Of a stretch of 23,033 nucleotides of DNA, positions 7,978 through 15,618 are shown one piece after another. The notes under the pieces were generated by a model. That model had not been told where the DNA came from, ran no database searches, and saw only the letters and a list, made by a program, of their open reading frames with translations. The translations under genes were made by a program, and so were the position numbers. The first letter of the stretch is position 1. Every line of letters starts with the position of its first letter. This stretch comes from Treponema sp. (GTDB lineage Bacteria; Spirochaetota; Spirochaetia; Treponematales; Breznakiellaceae): assembly GCA_031255815.1 (NCBI GenBank), contig JAIRRU010000290.1, positions 1-23,033 of the forward strand. The letters run 5' to 3'.

Positions 7978-9210
7978 TTACAGGCTGGGGATTATCCAGT
8001 CCACGGTCTTGCGGGGAAGGGAGATAAAGAGCCCCACGATGTTTTCTATGGTTAGACAGATCGTGGAGAGGGCGTCGTAGGTTAGATACTGGGCCCGGGG
8101 GAAGCCGTCCTGTTCCGGCCAGCGGGCGGGCCCTTCTTTCAGGGGAAGGTAGGCCTCCCAAAGGTTCCCCTTGTGGTGGTTCCCGTCGTGGCTCATCGAA
8201 TCCAGCACAAAGTAAAGGTGGCGGATGGCACATTCCCGGGCCAGATCCCAGCGGTGGTAACGCTCAAGCCCCTTGATCACCATGAAGGTAAGGTGGGGGA
8301 ACACCGAGCCCCGGAAACCCTGGCCGTCCTCGTTAAAGGAACTCTCGTTTACCGCCACGGAAGGGAAGGGGTGGGGGGAGCCGAAATACAGGGGATCGGA
8401 AAGTTTTGTAATGATCCGCTCCGCCTTATCGTCGTTGGGGATTTCCGCCAGAAGGGCCCAGTAGCCGGCGATGGTCTTAATCTTGATCCGCTGCTCGTTT
8501 TTATCGATGTCGTAGTAAAAGCCGTCGGCCGAATCCCACATCAGGGTATTGATCCGGGTCTTGAGGGAGAAGTAATGCCGCTTGTACTGGAAGCTTGCCT
8601 CTTTATCGTTAAGGATATCGGCCAGGGCGGACATGTAGAGCACGTTAATAGCCATCATGGCGTTAAAGTCCATAGGGTAGGCCGCTTCCTCCCGGGGGGA
8701 GTTCCCCATGCCGCTGGCGGAAATAGGGGCATGGTAGAGGCCGTTCGGCTCGCGGAACGAGGCGTCTATCCAGGCGGTGTAGCGGTGGAGGATGGGCAGC
8801 ACGTCTTTTACCCGCTTCTTGTTCGCCGTCTTGTGGTACAGGTTATACTCCGCCCAGGCGAAAAGCGGTATCCCCAGGCCCTCGGGATTGTCCTTTTCCA
8901 GTATGGGCAGCCCGCTTACCACATCATAGGCGGAGCGGATTGCCCCGTCCCCTTCCTGGCGGCTGTAGAACAGATCCAGCGTGGGGTGGGCCTGGTAGAT
9001 ACGGTTTGAGTAGACGAGAAAAAACGATGAAAAAATAGCGTCGATCTGCTGAACCGCCGGGCTTCCCGGATACGAGAAAAATTTTCCCTCCATTCCTCCC
9101 TGCTCGTTGCCCGGGTTCCAGTAGTCCTGAATCCATGCCCAGGTTTTGTCGTAAATATCGACAAAATCCTGGTCATAGAAATGAATCTTGGGGAAATCTC
9201 GCCTTGTCAC
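7978..9210 (-). CDS. Trehalase/GH63-like six-hairpin glycoside hydrolase, prematurely stopped
   Basis: A 410-aa protein with the (alpha/alpha)6-barrel signatures of the GH37/GH63/mannosylglycerate-hydrolase group. Visible are RQEGDGAIRS (84-93, with a candidate catalytic Asp, D88), the GFYYDID stretch (230-236), the GQGFRGSVFPHLTF motif (296-309, the counterpart of the usual YWRGPxW motif with Phe in place of Trp) and NLWEAYLP (349-356, with E352 as candidate second acid). No signal peptide is seen, so it is probably cytosolic; the substrate is unknown (trehalose, glucosyl- or mannosyl-glycerate are options). The start is GTG at 9210-9208 with AGGAG 8 nt upstream on the minus strand. An in-frame TAA at 7980-7978 removes what looks like the last ~64 residues, which still follow in frame. 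The core catalytic motifs are upstream of the stop, so partial function cannot be excluded. Confidence 0.82.
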   Translation of the reverse strand: MTRRDFPKIHFYDQDFVDIYDKTWAWIQDYWNPGNEQGGMEGKFFSYPGSPAVQQIDAIFSSFFLVYSNRIYQAHPTLDLFYSRQEGDGAIRSAYDVVSGLPILEKDNPEGLGIPLFAWAEYNLYHKTANKKRVKDVLPILHRYTAWIDASFREPNGLYHAPISASGMGNSPREEAAYPMDFNAMMAINVLYMSALADILNDKEASFQYKRHYFSLKTRINTLMWDSADGFYYDIDKNEQRIKIKTIAGYWALLAEIPNDDKAERIITKLSDPLYFGSPHPFPSVAVNESSFNEDGQGFRGSVFPHLTFMVIKGLERYHRWDLARECAIRHLYFVLDSMSHDGNHHKGNLWEAYLPLKEGPARWPEQDGFPRAQYLTYDALSTICLTIENIVGLFISLPRKTVDWIIPSL

Positions 9211-9429
9211 CCGCTTTTCTCCTAGTGAAAAAACACCCTCCGGGGTTTTTCCGTGAGTCTTTAGCTATATACCGTCAACGAGGGCGCTTCTGCCGTTTGA
9301 AAAGCCAGGTTTCACGGCATTAGTCTTTATTTTATCAGGTTTTACCCCATTCCGCCCGGATTTTTACTTTGTATTATTTCTCTATTTGATCTAGTATACA
9401 TTTATCGTGATAATTTTTCCATTAGAATT
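9211..9429. other. Divergent AT-rich intergenic region
   Basis: This 219-bp region separates the minus-strand glycosidase from the + strand GatB-asparaginase fusion. It is much more AT-rich than its neighbours. It carries the AGGAG site of the glycosidase at its left end and a + strand promoter candidate at its right end. AAACACCC (9231-9238) can pair with GGGTTTTT (9243-9250) with one mismatch, a weak hairpin just upstream of the glycosidase ribosome site. No coding sequence is seen. Confidence 0.5.
9369..9397 (+). promoter_or_regulatory. Candidate sigma70-type promoter for the GatB-asparaginase fusion
   Basis: TTGTAT (9369-9374) and TAGTAT (9392-9397) are separated by exactly 17 bp. Each matches the consensus at four of six bases. 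The expected transcript start near 9404 would leave a ~35-nt leader before the ATG at 9439. The surroundings are strongly AT-rich, which makes chance matches more likely. Confidence 0.4.
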
Positions 9430-9430
9430 T

Positions 9431-9436
9431 TGAGGA
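9431..9436 (+). promoter_or_regulatory. Ribosome binding site deciding the fusion-protein start
   Basis: TGAGGA lies here. The in-frame TTG at 9430 overlaps it and so cannot use it. ATG 9439 is 2-3 nt downstream and GTG 9442 is 5-6 nt downstream. GTG has the better spacing and ATG the better codon. Both begin just before the first conserved GatB residues. Confidence 0.5.
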
Positions 9437-9438
9437 AA

Positions 9439-11898
9439 ATGGTGTTAAAGTCTTACATTTCTCTGGAGACCCGTATACTGCTGCCCACCGCCGTCAAAAC
9501 CTTCTGCCTCTGCGGCCCCGGCGAATCCTGCCCCGTCTGCCGGGGCGAAGGGGGGGCGCCCCAGCTGAACCCCCTGGCCTTCCGCAAGGCCGCCCTCCTT
9601 ATCCGGGGCCTGGGCGGCGAGCTTGTGCCGGAGGTTCCTTACGAGCTGAAGCTCCGCCTCCCGCCGGGGCTCTCCGATCCCCCCGGCCGGAAGCCCCCGG
9701 TAAGTTTTTCCCGCTATTCCCTGAAACTTGGAAGGGGGGCCTTTATCGACATCATGTTCCACCGCCGCAAGAAGCGGGTCGCGATTCCCGAGATACGCCT
9801 GGAGGAGGATACGGGCCGGCTGATCCGGGAAGGGGGGGAGCTGCGGACGGACTATTCCCGGGCGGGCCTGCCCTCCCTCCGGATCAGAACCGCGCCGGAT
9901 TTTGAGTTAGGGGAAGAGACCGAGGTCTTTCTCTCCAACCTGCGCCGCCGGATCCAGTACTTCGAGCTTATGTCGGGCCTGCCCGAATCCCTCGTTCCCG
10001 AATTCGCCTCCCCGGAGGAAGGCGGCGGCCAGCGGGCCGTTCTGGAGGATCTGATACGCTGCAACGCCTACGTGGCTATCTCGGGCTATCCAAATCCTCC
10101 GGCCAATTTCGTCAAACTGCGGAATCTTAACTCCTTTAACTTTGTTTCCAAGGCGGTAAACGCGGAACTCTCCCGGCAGGAGGGGATACTTACCGGAGGA
10201 GGGACGGTGGCGCCGGAGAGCAGGATCTGGAACGAATCGAGGAACGCCTCCGAATCCTTCAAGTCCCGGGAGGGAGGGGCGCGGGCCGAATTCTCCCTGC
10301 CGGAAGGCGTGGCCCCCTTCCGTCCGGAACCGGGGCTTCTCGACGAGCCCCTGCCCGAACTTCCCGCAAACCGCTGCAGGCGGCTTATCAACGACTACGG
10401 CCTTACCCAGTTCCAGGCGGAATTCCTCTGCGACGAGAAAAGCCGGGCCGATTACTTTGAGGAGACCGCCGGCTTCGGCGCCGGCCCCCGGGAAGCGGCC
10501 CAGTGGATGGCCTCCTGCGTGATCAAGGAATTCAAGCGCCTGGGTTTCAGCCCCGCCAAAGCCCCCCTGACGCCGGAACGTTTCGCCCGGATTCTCAGGA
10601 TGCTCAAGAGCCGGAGGATCCACGGAAGCATAGCCAAGCAGCTTATTCCGGCGGTGCTGAAAGAGAACTGGGATCCCGGGGATATTATCCGGGAACGGGG
10701 CTGGGAGCAGCTTAACGATCGCAAGGCCATTGAGCTGATCGTCAGATCGGTTATCAGGGGGAACCCCCAGGAGGTCGGCCGGATTCGGGAAGGCGATTCG
10801 GGGCCCTTCCAGTTTCTTACCGGGCTGGTGATGAAAGAGTCCGGCGGCCTGGCGGATCCCCTCCTGGTAAGGGATATCCTGCGGGAAGAGCTTTCGGTTT
10901 CCCTGATCTATGTGCTCTCCATGGGCGGGGCGCTCTCCGGCCGGGCAAAGGAAGACGGCGCGGCGGAGGGAGGGGGCGGGCAGGCGCTGCGGGAGCTTCT
11001 GGCCCAAAACCCGGCGGGGGAGGGGGAGAAGCCCCGGATAAGGGTGGAAACCGTACCAACAGGGCGGAACCTCCCGGAAGAGCTTGTCCCCTCCGGCTGG
11101 GCCGCCCTGGTGGAATCGGTGGCGGAAAAACTAAATTCGGGCAATACCAGGGGCATTGTAATCGCCCACGGCGCCGGAGCCCTCTCCTATACCGCCCCGC
11201 TGCTTTACTGGCTCTTCGCCGGATCCAAAGCCCCCGTCGTGCTCGCCGCCTCTTCCGCGCCCCCGGGCCGGGGGGACGAGGCGGGCCGGGCCCTGAATAA
11301 GGCGGCAGAGCTGGCGCTGAAGGAGAGCGGCGGGGTCTACGTGGTGCACGGGGGCAAGGTGCTTTCCCCGCTGAATCTTAAATTCGAGCGGATTGGCCAG
11401 GACGGCTTCCGCAACTGGAACCAGGAAAGGCCGGTCTTTAGCGGCGGCGCCCTTCTTACCGGGCCCCTGGAGGCGGATCGCTACATCCTCTCCCAGCTCC
11501 TGGAGGAGGCGGTGAATTCCATCTGTGTGATCCGCGTCTATCCGGGGCTCCGGGCCGATTATCTCAATTCCCTCATGGATCAGGGGGTAAAGAATTTCTT
11601 TCTGGAGCTTTACGATGCCGCCGGCTTCCGGGAGGGGCCCTACTCCCTCAAGAGAGCCTTCGCCATGGGCAGGCGCCGGGGCGTCCGTTTCTACTGCAGT
11701 TCCCAGCAGGAAGGGCCGGCGGATTTTTCCCTCTGCCCCGGCTCCCGGGAAATACAGCGGGAAGGGCTGGTTTCCATGGGGCCTTACACCACCGAAACCG
11801 CGGTGGCCCTCTTCCTTGCCGCTAGCATCATTGCCGACAGCGAGGACGAGCGGGCCGGGCTTATGAAAAAGGCCGCGGAGGGAAGCGGCGGGGCGTAA
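9439..11898 (+). CDS. GatB-like / asparaginase-like (GatD-like) fusion with degenerate active sites
   Basis: A single ~820-aa chain joining two domains of tRNA-dependent amidation. Numbering is from a TTG at 9430. Residues ~8-490 are GatB/GatE-like: zinc cysteines C26/C28/C34/C37, RLEEDTGRL (123-131), DYSRAGLP (141-148), RNLNSF (231-236), and a complete helical tail with LKSRRIHGSIAKQL and FQFLTGLVMKES. Residues ~490-800 are L-asparaginase/GatD-like: GIVIAHGAGALSYTAPLLYW, APVVLAASSAP, GVYVVHGG, then a C-terminal subdomain. Key residues are changed. The GatB GLEIH/V motif reads SLETR (His to Arg), the LLEIV glutamate is Arg (R151), and the RKNYFYPDLP segment is missing. The asparaginase TGGTIA motif reads MGGALS and HGTDT reads HGAGA, so both catalytic Thr and the Asp are gone. 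The likely start is ATG 9439 or GTG 9442 behind TGAGGA (9431-9436); the TTG overlaps that site. Function unknown; possibly a tRNA-binding scaffold or regulator. Confidence 0.85.
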   Translation: MVLKSYISLETRILLPTAVKTFCLCGPGESCPVCRGEGGAPQLNPLAFRKAALLIRGLGGELVPEVPYELKLRLPPGLSDPPGRKPPVSFSRYSLKLGRGAFIDIMFHRRKKRVAIPEIRLEEDTGRLIREGGELRTDYSRAGLPSLRIRTAPDFELGEETEVFLSNLRRRIQYFELMSGLPESLVPEFASPEEGGGQRAVLEDLIRCNAYVAISGYPNPPANFVKLRNLNSFNFVSKAVNAELSRQEGILTGGGTVAPESRIWNESRNASESFKSREGGARAEFSLPEGVAPFRPEPGLLDEPLPELPANRCRRLINDYGLTQFQAEFLCDEKSRADYFEETAGFGAGPREAAQWMASCVIKEFKRLGFSPAKAPLTPERFARILRMLKSRRIHGSIAKQLIPAVLKENWDPGDIIRERGWEQLNDRKAIELIVRSVIRGNPQEVGRIREGDSGPFQFLTGLVMKESGGLADPLLVRDILREELSVSLIYVLSMGGALSGRAKEDGAAEGGGGQALRELLAQNPAGEGEKPRIRVETVPTGRNLPEELVPSGWAALVESVAEKLNSGNTRGIVIAHGAGALSYTAPLLYWLFAGSKAPVVLAASSAPPGRGDEAGRALNKAAELALKESGGVYVVHGGKVLSPLNLKFERIGQDGFRNWNQERPVFSGGALLTGPLEADRYILSQLLEEAVNSICVIRVYPGLRADYLNSLMDQGVKNFFLELYDAAGFREGPYSLKRAFAMGRRRGVRFYCSSQQEGPADFSLCPGSREIQREGLVSMGPYTTETAVALFLAASIIADSEDERAGLMKKAAEGSGGA

Positions 11899-11900
11899 GT

Positions 11901-11932
11901 CGCCGTTGCGGGGGGCCCGCCGGGCCCCGGCG
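11901..11932. terminator. GC-rich hairpin between convergent genes
   Basis: GGGGCCC (11912-11918) pairs with GGGCCCC (11922-11928) around a 3-nt loop. Flanking CGCCG (11901-11905) and CGGCG (11928-11932) can extend the structure. It lies in the 35-bp gap between the + strand fusion gene and a minus-strand gene and could serve both. There is no T tract, so the termination mechanism is uncertain. Confidence 0.4.
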
Positions 11933-11933
11933 T

Positions 11934-13757
11934 TCAGGGAGCCGCCGAAGCCGCCTGGCTGGAAAAGATCCTGATATGCTCCACCTGGGCGCGGTGTTTC
12001 AGCTTTAACGCGAGGAGTCCGTCCTGGGCGTAGTAGACCCAGCCGGAGGAATCGTAGCTTTCATACCGGGGATCGGATCGCCAGTCCATGTTGTGGAGTT
12101 GCAGCCGGGTAAAGGGCTGCAGCCCCCAGATCATCAGGTAGTGGGTCTCTCCGGCGGGGAAGCTGACCGAGATATCCAGCATGCCGTTCTCCCGGGCCGC
12201 GGATACGGAAGGGGAGCTCGACCAGATCCAGATGCCGTCAATCCCCGTCGCGGCTATGCGGGGGTAGTATTCGCCGGGCTGGAGGATCCGGTAGATCCGG
12301 AGGGGATCCAGCGTTTGGGTATCCTCCGGCCCGGCCGGTTCGGCGAGGGAAAACCGGGCGGGAACCTTTCCCTCCCCGTCCGCCAGGGAGAGAACCGAGA
12401 GAACCAGGCTGCGGCCAATGGCGGCCCAGGCCTCGTCCCCGGCGTTTTCCGCCCAAGCGGCCAGGGCTTTCCCCAGGCGCAGGTTGAATTCGGCGTCCGC
12501 GCTTCCGTCCCGGAATACCAGTACCAGGCCCTGGCCCGAATTCCAGGCGCCCGGCACGCGCTGAAGCTGTCCGGAAATAAGGGCGCAGATCCGTTCCGGA
12601 AGATCCCCGAAAGGATCCTCACGGGGGCGGCTTTGCTTTACGCTGGAAATAGCCTCGAGCATGCCGGGAAGCAGTTCGGGGCCGAGTCCGGCGGGATCGC
12701 TTCCCCTCAGCAGCGCCGCCGCCCTGTCCGTAAGCCCGGCGGAACCCCGCAGGGCAAGGTATTCAAAGGCGCCGTCCTCCCTGAAAATTTCCGGGGATCC
12801 TTCGTCGATCAGCCCGCTAAGGCGGGAAAGCCGTTCCCGATCCGCGGCGCCCAAGCCGGGATAAGTCCGGGCTATCCCCCCAAGGTAGGAGGAAGATCCG
12901 TAGGCGCGCCGGTTCCCGTTGAGAAACGCCGAAGGCACCAGGCTCTTCGCGTTCTGGTAAGTCCCCCTGCCTGCCGCCTCGCCCAGAAAGGCGACTACCA
13001 GCTCTTCGTCGTTCTGCCCCTGGATAAGCCGGGCCCAGAGAGCATACCGGCTGTCCCGCCAGGATTGGATCGCGGCGCCGTAGGACTGCCGGCTAAGCGC
13101 CCCGTCCAGGCTATAATCGGCCGGGTTGAAAGCGGCTTTTTCCGGAACCGCCCCGTAAGAGAGGGGGGGGCCGCCGGCCTCCAGAAGCAGCAGGCCCCGG
13201 GCCTTCTCCGGGACGGCCCGGTTGAAGGAATAGTCCTGCCCGTTGGCGCTGATAATCGGTAAGCCGTTCCCCGTATCCTGGACGCGGGAGCTTCTGAGCG
13301 GCATGTAGGGAAGCAGGAAACCTTCGACATCCGGGGGAAAATCCCCCTGGATCCGCAGTTCCGTATTGCCCCCGCTGTCTATGCTGGTAAAACTGAGTTC
13401 CCCGCCGCCGGAAAATCTGAAAACCGCCGTATCGCCGGATATGCGCATGTATTCGGGAAGAGCCGCGCTTTCCGATTCGGAAGCGGCGCTTAAGAAAAGC
13501 CCCTCCGCTTCGTCTCCCGCAAGGCGGAATTCGACGCCCCCGAAAAAAACGCTCAGCTTCCCGGTTACGGGGTACCCGTCAGGGGTTGCCGCGTCTCTGT
13601 CCCCTGCCTTGTAACGCCCGTTTATTTGCATGTTTCCCACCTGGCGGGTAAACACGCCCTGCTGGCCAAATTGAATCATTCCCAAGACGATAAATGCCGC
13701 AGAATAAAGGCACAATAAGCCGATAATACGGGATAAGATGGGTCCTTTCATCAACAT
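11934..13757 (-). CDS. Membrane-anchored exported protein of unknown function
   Basis: A ~607-aa protein that I do not recognise. After MKGPILSR comes a hydrophobic segment (IIGLLCLYSAAFIVLGMIQF) that fits a signal anchor or uncleaved signal peptide, placing the remainder in the periplasm or cell envelope. The first ~120 residues after the anchor look beta-rich (GKLSVFFGGVEFRL; GDTAVFRFSGGGELSFTS). The middle (~220-480) is Ala/Leu-rich and helical. The end is again beta-rich (YLMIWGLQPFTRLQLHNMDW, then WVYYAQDGLLALKLKHRAQVEHIRIF). No catalytic motif is seen. The start is ambiguous. The frame can begin at a TTG (13787), but the predicted -10 box leaves that codon at the transcript start, so I prefer ATG 13757, or ATG 13751. 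It is divergent from an exported TPR protein with only ~106 bp between starts, suggesting shared envelope functions. Confidence 0.75.
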   Translation of the reverse strand: MLMKGPILSRIIGLLCLYSAAFIVLGMIQFGQQGVFTRQVGNMQINGRYKAGDRDAATPDGYPVTGKLSVFFGGVEFRLAGDEAEGLFLSAASESESAALPEYMRISGDTAVFRFSGGGELSFTSIDSGGNTELRIQGDFPPDVEGFLLPYMPLRSSRVQDTGNGLPIISANGQDYSFNRAVPEKARGLLLLEAGGPPLSYGAVPEKAAFNPADYSLDGALSRQSYGAAIQSWRDSRYALWARLIQGQNDEELVVAFLGEAAGRGTYQNAKSLVPSAFLNGNRRAYGSSSYLGGIARTYPGLGAADRERLSRLSGLIDEGSPEIFREDGAFEYLALRGSAGLTDRAAALLRGSDPAGLGPELLPGMLEAISSVKQSRPREDPFGDLPERICALISGQLQRVPGAWNSGQGLVLVFRDGSADAEFNLRLGKALAAWAENAGDEAWAAIGRSLVLSVLSLADGEGKVPARFSLAEPAGPEDTQTLDPLRIYRILQPGEYYPRIAATGIDGIWIWSSSPSVSAARENGMLDISVSFPAGETHYLMIWGLQPFTRLQLHNMDWRSDPRYESYDSSGWVYYAQDGLLALKLKHRAQVEHIRIFSSQAASAAP

Positions 13758-13793
13758 GATATTACTTATTTTCGGCAGAGGATTCAACTTGTT

Positions 13794-13822
13794 CTTATAA
13801 TTTATACCGGAAGCTGTTTCAA
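13794..13822 (-). promoter_or_regulatory. Promoter of the minus-strand exported protein
   Basis: On the minus strand TTGAAA (13822-13817) and TATAAG (13799-13794) are separated by exactly 17 bp; each matches the sigma70 consensus at five of six positions. The transcript start is expected near 13787, leaving a ~30-nt leader to ATG 13757. The -35 box lies inside the palindrome at 13815-13840, so anything binding there would block this promoter. Confidence 0.55.
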
Positions 13823-13840
13823 AATTTCAATTTTGGAACA
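13815..13840. promoter_or_regulatory. Operator-like 26-bp palindrome in the divergent promoter region
   Basis: TGTTTCAAAATT (13815-13826) and AATTTTGGAACA (13829-13840) are inverted copies with one mismatch around a 2-bp TC centre. It overlaps the -35 box of the minus gene and lies 24 bp upstream of the TPR gene start. It may be an operator. Its sequence is also related at 20 of 26 positions to the palindrome at 15619-15650, so it may instead be a member of a repeat family. Confidence 0.55.
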
Positions 13841-13863
13841 AGATCGCCGGACAGGATGATTTT

Positions 13864-15288
13864 ATGGGCGTTTCTCTCAAAGCGTTTCTGAATAGTTTGC
13901 CCCGGGCCTTCTTCCGCCCTTTCCGCCTGATTTTGCTCTGGGCGGCGCTTGCGGTTTCCGGTTTAAGCGCCTTCGCGGAAGCTCAGCCTGCCGGAACGCA
14001 GCTTATCCTTAGCCAAGTGGCGGAGTTCCTGGCCCAGGATCAATTCGGCAAGGCCCTTGAACTGTTCGATCAGATAGATCCCGCCGAAGCCGCGCTTTCC
14101 GGCATCAGGATGCTTAAGGCTTCGGTATTGTGTTCCGCCGGGCGGATTGACGAAGGCCGGGCCATAGCGGAAAAGATCCTTGCCGAGGAACCGGAAAACA
14201 CCGACGCCCTGATGCTCCTCTCCGCCATCGCCGGGGCCGGGGGAAAGAGCCGGGACGAGAAGGCGGCCCTGGAACGGCTGATAAAGGCGGATCCCGGCAA
14301 CCTGGAAGCCCTGGTAGATCTGGGGAATATCGCCCTCCGGGGGAGGTCTCCCAAGACCGCGGCTTCCTACTTTGACCGGGCTTTGGCTATTGAGCCTGAA
14401 CACCTGGAGGCCCTTATCGGCCGGGCCGGCGTCTACCGCCAAACCAACGAGCCCCGGAACGCCGAAGCCCTCCTCAACAAGGCGGTATCCCTTTACCCCC
14501 GGGAAGCCGCCCCTTTTACCGAGCGGGCGAAACTCTACCGGAGGGCCGGTTACCCGGCTCAGGCCCTGAAAGATCTGGATACGGCGGCAAAACTCGATCC
14601 CGGCGGCTACTGGATCGCCACGGATCGGGGTACCGTCCTGCTGGATCTGCGCCGCAAAGAGGAAGCCCTGGCGGAATTCAACCGGGCCCTGGCCATCGAC
14701 AGCCAGAATTTCCTCGCCTATGTCTATGTGGCGGGGATTAAAGACGATCTGGGCGATATGGACGGGGCGGAAAGCGCCTATCTAAGCCTTTGCCGCCTGA
14801 AGCCGGAGTATTATTTTTCCTGGGAAGGCTTGGGAATTATCCGGATGAAAAGGGAGCAGTGGGCAGAGGCCCGGGACGCCTTCCTGGAAGCCTACCGCTA
14901 CGCCCCGGACGAGTGGTGTTACGCCCTTCTGGCCTCCCTGTGCTGGATGAAGGCAGGCAAGCCTGCCGATCCCCGGCAGTTTCTGGATCAGGCCCTCCGC
15001 AAGCTGCGCCAGAACCCCGGCCAGAGTTCCCTGGAATACCTGATGACGCGGCTCTACCGGGAGTTTGTCGGGGACAACGATCTGGTACTCAAGATAGACA
15101 AGGAAAAGAACGAGACCCTCAAGGCCCGTATGCTTTTCTACCTTGCCTCCTACTACGACATCCGGGGGAACAATACCCTGGCGAACAAGTACTACACGGA
15201 TGTAAAAAACCTGGACAGGCCCGGCATGCCCGAGTGGCGGATCAACGAATGGGCGGTTCAGACCAGGGGCCTCGCGGTTTCCCCCTGA
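13864..15288 (+). CDS. Exported TPR-repeat protein
   Basis: A 474-aa tetratricopeptide-repeat protein. The N-terminus has basic residues followed by LILLWAALAVSGLSAFA, a typical signal peptide with likely cleavage near AFA-EA (residues 38-39), so it should be periplasmic or surface-exposed. TPR-like helical pairs run from about 45 to 350; the clearest are at 146-179 (ALVDLGNIALRGRSPKTA; FDRALAIEP), 181-213 and 249-281 (DRGTVLLDLRRKEEALAEF; RALAIDS). The C-terminal ~120 residues contain weaker helical repeats ending in WRINEWAVQTRG. TPR proteins mediate protein-protein contacts, often in envelope assembly; the partner is unknown. The start at 13864 has CAGGA at 13852-13856. A TATAAT at 13796-13801 could be its -10 box, but no good -35 was found. 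Confidence 0.88.
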   Translation: MGVSLKAFLNSLPRAFFRPFRLILLWAALAVSGLSAFAEAQPAGTQLILSQVAEFLAQDQFGKALELFDQIDPAEAALSGIRMLKASVLCSAGRIDEGRAIAEKILAEEPENTDALMLLSAIAGAGGKSRDEKAALERLIKADPGNLEALVDLGNIALRGRSPKTAASYFDRALAIEPEHLEALIGRAGVYRQTNEPRNAEALLNKAVSLYPREAAPFTERAKLYRRAGYPAQALKDLDTAAKLDPGGYWIATDRGTVLLDLRRKEEALAEFNRALAIDSQNFLAYVYVAGIKDDLGDMDGAESAYLSLCRLKPEYYFSWEGLGIIRMKREQWAEARDAFLEAYRYAPDEWCYALLASLCWMKAGKPADPRQFLDQALRKLRQNPGQSSLEYLMTRLYREFVGDNDLVLKIDKEKNETLKARMLFYLASYYDIRGNNTLANKYYTDVKNLDRPGMPEWRINEWAVQTRGLAVSP

Positions 15289-15544
15289 CACCTTGATTAG
15301 GCTAAAAGTACCGATAAAAGGATAGCCGCTAACCCTTTCTACTTCATCTCAATTGCCTTGAGTTCGAGAGATTTTTGACTCGCTTTAGTGCGGTTCGTGC
15401 CGTTTGCCCCTCAATTTCCTGGCGGCTCTGCAGGCCGGCATAACGTGAGCTTATCAGGCATCTTAGCGTAATCAACCTGCTAATGCCCGTAAAACGGATT
15501 GCCGATGCCGCGCATATGGAAAGAACGCAAAGGAAACGGTATTA
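15289..15544. other. Intergenic DNA with no intact gene
   Basis: About 256 bp after the TPR gene, lower in GC than the core genes and with scattered stops in the frames checked. A minus-strand frame at roughly 15350-15540 stays open for about 60 codons, but I could not recognise it or find a start. It may be further debris of the adjacent methyltransferase relic. A short CTCAA/TTGAG hairpin occurs at about 15347-15361. Nothing else could be assigned. Confidence 0.4.
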
Positions 15545-15581
15545 GACTTGTTCAAGAACCCGGTTGGTTCTCGAACAAGTC
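15545..15581. repeat. Long hairpin repeat, 16-bp arms
   Basis: GACTTGTTCAAGAACC (15545-15560) and GGTTCTCGAACAAGTC (15566-15581) form 16-bp arms with one mismatch and a 5-nt loop. The outer part, TTGTTC...GAACAA, recalls the palindromes at 15619 and 22951. It is the first of three hairpins within 106 bp. Confidence 0.7.
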
Positions 15582-15583
15582 CT

Positions 15584-15604
15584 GCAAAATGCTCCGCATT
15601 TTGC
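15584..15604. repeat. Perfect 9-bp hairpin
   Basis: GCAAAATGC (15584-15592) and GCATTTTGC (15596-15604) are perfect inverted copies around the 3-nt loop TCC. It is the second member of the hairpin cluster and lacks a T tract, so it is unlikely to be a simple terminator. Confidence 0.65.
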
Positions 15605-15618
15605 TATTTTCAAGCGGA

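Noticed and set aside
9231..9250. Terminator or attenuator in the glycosidase leader
   Set aside because: Only three G-C pairs plus A-T pairs with one mismatch, and part of the T run is inside the stem. Too weak to call, though it lies just before the ribosome site.
9430..9438. TTG 9430 as the start of the GatB-asparaginase fusion
   Set aside because: The codon overlaps the only Shine-Dalgarno-like sequence (TGAGGA), which is spaced for ATG 9439 or GTG 9442.
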